Assembly: GCA_044370695.1 (NCBI GenBank)
Contig: JBILVB010000212.1
Location: 1-5,898, forward strand
DNA from: JBEIFW01 sp044370695
GTDB taxonomy: Bacteria > Actinomycetota > Acidimicrobiia > Acidimicrobiales > Ilumatobacteraceae
Reading direction: 5' to 3'
DNA: 5,898 nucleotides
The translations under genes were made by a program, and so were the position numbers. Of this stretch, positions 1 through 5,898 are shown piece by piece. Within the stretch, counting starts at the first letter, position 1; the number at the start of each line of letters is the position of its first letter. Below the pieces are notes generated by a model. That model had not been told where the DNA came from. It made no database searches and saw nothing but the letters and a program-made list of their open reading frames with translations.

Positions 1-40
1 CACCCTGGTGTTCGTCGTCGATCTCCTCGCCGCCGTCTGA
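1..40 (+). CDS. 3' end of an unidentified + strand gene, cut by the window edge
   Basis: Reading from base 2, twelve codons run to a TGA at 38-40 and encode TLVFVVDLLAAV. Ten of the twelve codons end in G or C in a way typical of the real genes here, and the residues are mostly hydrophobic, as at the end of a membrane or buried helix. If real, the gene converges on metH, with 39 bases between the two stop codons. The fragment is far too short to identify. The opposite strand across the same bases has no start codon in a plausible position, which makes the + strand reading the better choice. This is an inference from codon use only. Confidence 0.35.
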   Translation, partial: TLVFVVDLLAAV

Positions 41-79
41 GCGCCCGCCGGTTCCGGCCGGCCCGTCTTCGTCGCGCGC

Positions 80-3565
<3,486 letters not shown>

Positions 3566-3572
3566 CGGGCGG

Positions 3573-3578
3573 AGGCTA
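3573..3578 (-). promoter_or_regulatory. Candidate -10 element for metH (leaderless promoter)
   Basis: On the - strand the hexamer TAGCCT matches the actinobacterial TANNNT -10 pattern. Seven bases separate it from the GTG at 3565, so transcription would begin at or within about one base of the start codon. This fits the missing Shine-Dalgarno sequence and supports the GTG start. No convincing -35 box is visible. TANNNT is a loose pattern, so this is an inference from position. Confidence 0.4.
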
Positions 3579-3600
3579 TCGGTGACCGGTGCTCCACTGC

Positions 3601-3616
3601 TGCGCCGTGCGGCGCA
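3601..3616. promoter_or_regulatory. Inverted repeat in the centre of the metH/adenosyltransferase intergenic region; possible operator
   Basis: TGCGCCG and CGGCGCA form a perfect 7-base inverted repeat separated by TG. The centre of the repeat is at about 3608.5, close to the middle of the 75-base gap (3603). It ends eight bases before the -10 candidate of the adenosyltransferase, where a -35 box would lie, and begins 22 bases upstream of the metH -10 candidate. A dimeric regulator bound here could affect both promoters. The symmetry is directly visible; the operator role is inferred. Inverted repeats of this size do occur by chance in GC-rich DNA, and I do not recognise the motif of a known regulator. 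Confidence 0.4.
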
Positions 3617-3624
3617 ATGCCCGG

Positions 3625-3630
3625 TACTCT
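3625..3630 (+). promoter_or_regulatory. Candidate -10 element for the adenosyltransferase-pepA operon
   Basis: TACTCT matches the TANNNT -10 pattern and ends ten bases before the ATG at 3641. The expected transcription start is near 3637, giving a leader of only a few bases. No Shine-Dalgarno sequence is seen before this ATG, which agrees with a leaderless or near-leaderless message. No -35 box is recognisable; the central inverted repeat lies in that region. Confidence 0.4.
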
Positions 3631-3640
3631 GCGTGGTCCC

Positions 3641-4183
3641 ATGACCCGCGAGCGCATCTACACCAAGACCGGTGACGACGGAACGACCGGCCTGTTCTAC
3701 GGGGGTCGGGTGCGCAAGGACTCCGAGCTTCCCCGCGCCTACGGCACGGTCGACGAGGCCCAGGCCGTGCTCGGGATCGCCCGGGCCCACGCCGGGGCGG
3801 GATCCGAGCTCGACGGGCTGCTGATCGCCCTCGAACGCGACCTCTACGTGCTCATGGCCGAGCTGGCGACGCTGCCCGACAACCGCCACAAGCTGACCCC
3901 CGGTTCGTCTGCGGTCACCGAGGAGATGGTCACGATCCTCGAGCGTCACATCGATGCCCTCAGTGAACGGTTCGACCCGCCGACAGAGTTCGTCGTGCCC
4001 GGTGGATCCCTCGTCGCCGCCCACCTCGACCTTGCCCGCACCGTCGTGCGGCGGGCCGAGCGCCACGCCCTGAGCGCGGCGCCCGCGCCGTCGCACGTCG
4101 TGGCCTACCTGAACCGTCTGTCCGACCTGCTGTGGACCATGGCCCGCTGGCAGGAGGGCACCTCCCTCGCCGCCCGTCTCTGA
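3641..4183 (+). CDS. PduO/MMAB-type cob(I)alamin adenosyltransferase
   Basis: This enzyme transfers the 5'-deoxyadenosyl group of ATP to cob(I)alamin, making adenosylcobalamin for enzymes such as methylmalonyl-CoA mutase. The 180-residue protein is the usual size for a single-domain PduO-type enzyme, which forms a trimeric helical bundle in the cytoplasm. Visible signatures are the N-terminal ATP-binding segment IYTKTGDDGTTGL (6-18), RVRKD (23-27), YGTVDE with Asp38, PGGS (120-123), the arginine-rich helix ARTVVRRAER (132-141) and YLNRLSDLLW (156-165), all of which match the family. The ATG at 3641 places the ATP-binding motif at the expected distance from the N terminus. There is no Shine-Dalgarno sequence. 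The gene is divergent from metH and sits 17 bases upstream of pepA on the same strand, so it probably heads an operon. Names in use include pduO, mmaB and cobO. I leave the symbol blank because the choice depends on which B12 enzymes the organism has. Confidence 0.95.
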   Translation: MTRERIYTKTGDDGTTGLFYGGRVRKDSELPRAYGTVDEAQAVLGIARAHAGAGSELDGLLIALERDLYVLMAELATLPDNRHKLTPGSSAVTEEMVTILERHIDALSERFDPPTEFVVPGGSLVAAHLDLARTVVRRAERHALSAAPAPSHVVAYLNRLSDLLWTMARWQEGTSLAARL

Positions 4184-4190
4184 CCCGACC

Positions 4191-4194
4191 GGAG
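4191..4194 (+). promoter_or_regulatory. Ribosome binding site of pepA
   Basis: GGAG lies six bases before the ATG at 4201 and eight bases after the adenosyltransferase stop codon. It decides the pepA start: the reading frame is open from 4132, but the earlier ATG there lies inside the adenosyltransferase gene and would add 23 residues unlike the family N terminus. Confidence 0.75.
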
Positions 4195-4200
4195 CACCCC

Positions 4201-5661
4201 ATGGCTGTCAGCTTCGCCATCTCCCGCACCGCCCCCAAGGAGTTCGATGCCATCGGCATCGGCGTCACCTCCGACGGTCAGGTCCCCAAGTCCGTCGGAT
4301 ACAACCGCGCCCGCCTGGCGCAGTTGGGGTTCGAGGGCAAGCTCGGCCAGGTGGCCGTGCTGCCGGCGCTCGCCGGACCGGCCACCATCGCGGTCGGGCT
4401 CGGTGAGCGCAGCAAGGTCACCCCGGCGAGCCTGCGAACCTCGGCAGCGTCGCTGGCCCGCGCTGCGGGCAAGTGGAAGCGCCTGGTCACCGCGCTCGCC
4501 GACGTGAAAGGGCTCGACCCGTTCGAGGCCGCTCAGGCCGTGGCCGAGGGCCTGGTGCTCGCCTCGTACAAGTTCGTCAACCACCGATCCGACCGCAGCG
4601 GCATCAGCGCGATCGAACAGGTGACCCTGCTCGCCAGCGACCTCGAGCACGCCAAGGCGATGGAGGACGGTGCGAGCCGCGGTGGTGCGGTCGCTGAAGC
4701 CGTCAACCTGGCCCGCGACCTCGCCAACACCGCGCCCGCCCACCTCAATGCACACGACCTCGCCGAATTCGCCGTGCGACGCGGGCATGCGATGGGGCTC
4801 ACGGTCGAGGTGTTCGACGAGAAGGCGATCGCCGAGTTGCGCCTCGGGGGCATGCTGGCCGTGAACAGCGGCTCGACCGAACCGCCCCGGATGGTGAAGC
4901 TCACCTACACGCCCCGGTCGTGGAAGTCGACGGTCGCGCTCGTCGGCAAGGGCGTCATGTACGACTCCGGCGGCATCTCGCTGAAGCCGTCCGACGGCAT
5001 GCACCAGTACATGAAGATGGACATGACCGGCGCGGCGGTCGTTCTCGCCACGATGCTGGCACTGCGGGCGACCCGGCCGCGCGTGCGCGTGGTCGGCTAC
5101 CTGATGTGTACCGACAACATGCCCTCGGGCAGCGCCATGAAGCTCGGCGACGTGATCACGTACCGCAACGGGCGCACCGTCGAGGTGCTCAACACCGACG
5201 CCGAGGGTCGCTTGATCCTCGCCGACGGCCTGTCGCTGGCCGTGGAGGAAGGCGCGGATGCGCTCGTCGACATCGCCACCCTCACCGGGGCGTGCATGGT
5301 GGCGCTCGGCAACAAGTACGCCGGTCTGATGGGCAACCACCAGGGGTGGATCGATCAGGTGCGCGCGGCGGGCGACCGGGCCGACGAGCGCCTGTGGCAG
5401 TTGCCCCTGCCCGTGGAGTACCGCAAGTTGCTCGACTCCGACGTCGCCGACCTCAAGAACATCGGGGGTCCGAACGCCGGTGCGCTGACCGCAGGGTTGT
5501 TCCTCCAGGAGTTCGTCGGCGCAAAGCCGTGGGCGCACCTCGACATCGCCGGACCCATGAAGGCCGACGGCGACGAGGGGTGGGTCGCCAAGGGCGCGAC
5601 GGCGTTCGGTGTGCGCACGTTGGTCGAACTGCTCGATCGGTTCAGCCCGCCCAAGGGGTGA
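4201..5661 (+). CDS. pepA: Leucyl aminopeptidase, M17 family (cytosol aminopeptidase)
   Basis: PepA removes N-terminal amino acids, preferably leucine, from peptides in the cytoplasm. Family members are hexamers with two metal ions per active site. The 486-residue length is normal. The N-terminal domain (about 1-165) is variable. A linker helix carries LARDLANTAPAHLN (170-183), the counterpart of the NDLVNTPPN-like segment. The catalytic domain has GKG with Lys250, YDSGG with Asp255, SLKPS with Lys262, KMDMTGAA with Asp274, and the family signature NTDAEGRL at 331-338, giving Asp333, Glu335 and Arg337. All metal ligands and the bicarbonate-binding arginine are therefore present. One oddity is that the lysine-to-aspartate spacing in the metal loop is 12 residues instead of the usual 11. 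No signal peptide or membrane segment is seen. The gene follows the adenosyltransferase by 17 bases with its own ribosome binding site, and no terminator lies between them. Its last 20 bases overlap a convergent gene. Confidence 0.95.
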   Translation: MAVSFAISRTAPKEFDAIGIGVTSDGQVPKSVGYNRARLAQLGFEGKLGQVAVLPALAGPATIAVGLGERSKVTPASLRTSAASLARAAGKWKRLVTALADVKGLDPFEAAQAVAEGLVLASYKFVNHRSDRSGISAIEQVTLLASDLEHAKAMEDGASRGGAVAEAVNLARDLANTAPAHLNAHDLAEFAVRRGHAMGLTVEVFDEKAIAELRLGGMLAVNSGSTEPPRMVKLTYTPRSWKSTVALVGKGVMYDSGGISLKPSDGMHQYMKMDMTGAAVVLATMLALRATRPRVRVVGYLMCTDNMPSGSAMKLGDVITYRNGRTVEVLNTDAEGRLILADGLSLAVEEGADALVDIATLTGACMVALGNKYAGLMGNHQGWIDQVRAAGDRADERLWQLPLPVEYRKLLDSDVADLKNIGGPNAGALTAGLFLQEFVGAKPWAHLDIAGPMKADGDEGWVAKGATAFGVRTLVELLDRFSPPKG

Positions 5662-5898
5662 CCGGCGCCACCGGCGCAGCCATCCAGTCCCGGTGGGCCG
5701 TCTGCAACGACGACGGCAGGCGCTGGAGGTGGTGCGCGGCGAGCGTCGGGATCCGGCGCCGGACACACAAGCCCCACCGGTGGGGGGCCGCGAGGTCGAA
5801 CGTGCAGCACCGGTGCAGCGTGCGCCCGAGCGGGCTGTGCCGAGCCGTCGACGGTGCGAGGCCGAGGGCCGCTGCGGTCTCGAGCAGATCGATCTCGT
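5642..5898 (-). CDS. C-terminal part of an unrecognised, possibly conserved actinobacterial protein
   Basis: From the window edge (first full codon at 5896) an open frame of 84 codons runs leftward to a TGA at 5642-5644. Codon third positions are mostly G or C, and the translation looks like a real protein. It begins with a helical stretch, EIDLLETAAALGLAPSTAR, followed by SPLGRTLHRCCTFDLAAPH, a basic VRRRIPTL segment, then HLQRLPSSLQTAHRDW and a Pro/Ala-rich tail. The other two - strand frames give only arginine-, serine- and proline-rich shadow-like sequence. The arrangement 'leu-arg-thr-leu ... basic strand ... leucine-rich helix with RLP' reminds me of a small hypothetical family in actinobacteria with a winged-helix-like outline, but I cannot name it. 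The start codon is outside the window. The gene runs towards pepA and overlaps its 3' end by 20 bases. Confidence 0.6.
   Translation of the reverse strand, partial: EIDLLETAAALGLAPSTARHSPLGRTLHRCCTFDLAAPHRWGLCVRRRIPTLAAHHLQRLPSSLQTAHRDWMAAPVAPVTPWAG

Noticed and set aside
47..58. GC-rich inverted repeat GCCGG-TT-CCGGC between the left-edge stop codon and the metH stop codon, a possible bidirectional terminator.
   Set aside because: With a realistic loop the stem has only four pairs, and no T-rich tract follows on either strand.
3566..3640. Possible cobalamin or S-adenosylmethionine riboswitch before metH or the adenosyltransferase.
   Set aside because: The 75-base gap is too short for a B12 riboswitch, neither gene seems to have more than a few bases of leader, and no B12-box-like sequence is visible.
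3566..4096. The metH frame stays open on the - strand for another 531 bases upstream of GTG 3565.
   Set aside because: It lies antisense to the well-supported adenosyltransferase gene, has no family similarity, and is rich in residues typical of shadow frames in GC-rich DNA.
5661..5677. Tandem ACCGGCGC copies at 5661-5668 and 5670-5677.
   Set aside because: They encode an Ala-Pro-Val repeat in the tail of the right-hand gene. Two short copies do not support a repeat element or attachment site.
4105..5766. A long - strand open frame opposite pepA.
   Set aside because: It mirrors pepA codons and shows no recognisable motif. The pepA motifs on the + strand settle the coding strand.
5772..5785. 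Perfect 14-base palindrome CCCCACCGGTGGGG.
   Set aside because: It lies inside the partial right-hand gene and is explained by its Pro-His-Arg-Trp codons. It has no loop and no T tract, so it is not a terminator, and no promoter is nearby.

Overview
The window is high-GC DNA, about two thirds G+C by eye, with codons that strongly prefer G or C at the third position. The gene content and two apparently leaderless or near-leaderless starts suggest a high-GC actinobacterium. The protein sequences feel closest to Acidimicrobiia (Ilumatobacter-like), but that is an impression made without a database search. This is ordinary chromosomal housekeeping sequence. I see no tRNA, rRNA, CRISPR array, insertion sequence, phage gene or riboswitch.

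Layout, left to right. Positions 1-40 look like the last codons of a + strand gene cut by the window edge. A 39-base gap follows. Positions 80-3565 (- strand) hold a complete cobalamin-dependent methionine synthase, metH, of 1161 residues with all domains present. Positions 3566-3640 are a 75-base divergent intergenic region. It contains a TANNNT-type -10 candidate for each direction and, almost exactly in the middle, a 7-2-7 inverted repeat that could be a shared operator. Positions 3641-4183 (+ strand) encode a PduO/MMAB-type cob(I)alamin adenosyltransferase of 180 residues. After 17 bases, with a clear ribosome binding site, comes pepA (4201-5661, + strand), a 486-residue M17 leucyl aminopeptidase. 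Positions 5642-5898 (- strand) hold the C-terminal 84 codons of an unrecognised protein whose start lies beyond the window. Its stop codon lies inside the pepA reading frame, so the two convergent genes overlap by 20 bases.

How the genes fit together. MetH uses methylcobalamin to methylate homocysteine. The adenosyltransferase converts cob(I)alamin to adenosylcobalamin. The divergent pair therefore handles the two cofactor forms of vitamin B12 from one short control region. PepA releases N-terminal amino acids from peptides and seems to be co-transcribed with the adenosyltransferase, although no functional link is evident. The observations most worth checking are the central inverted repeat, the leaderless GTG start of metH, a one-residue insertion in the PepA metal-binding loop, and the unannotated partial gene at the right edge. 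I found no convincing evidence of a new biological system.
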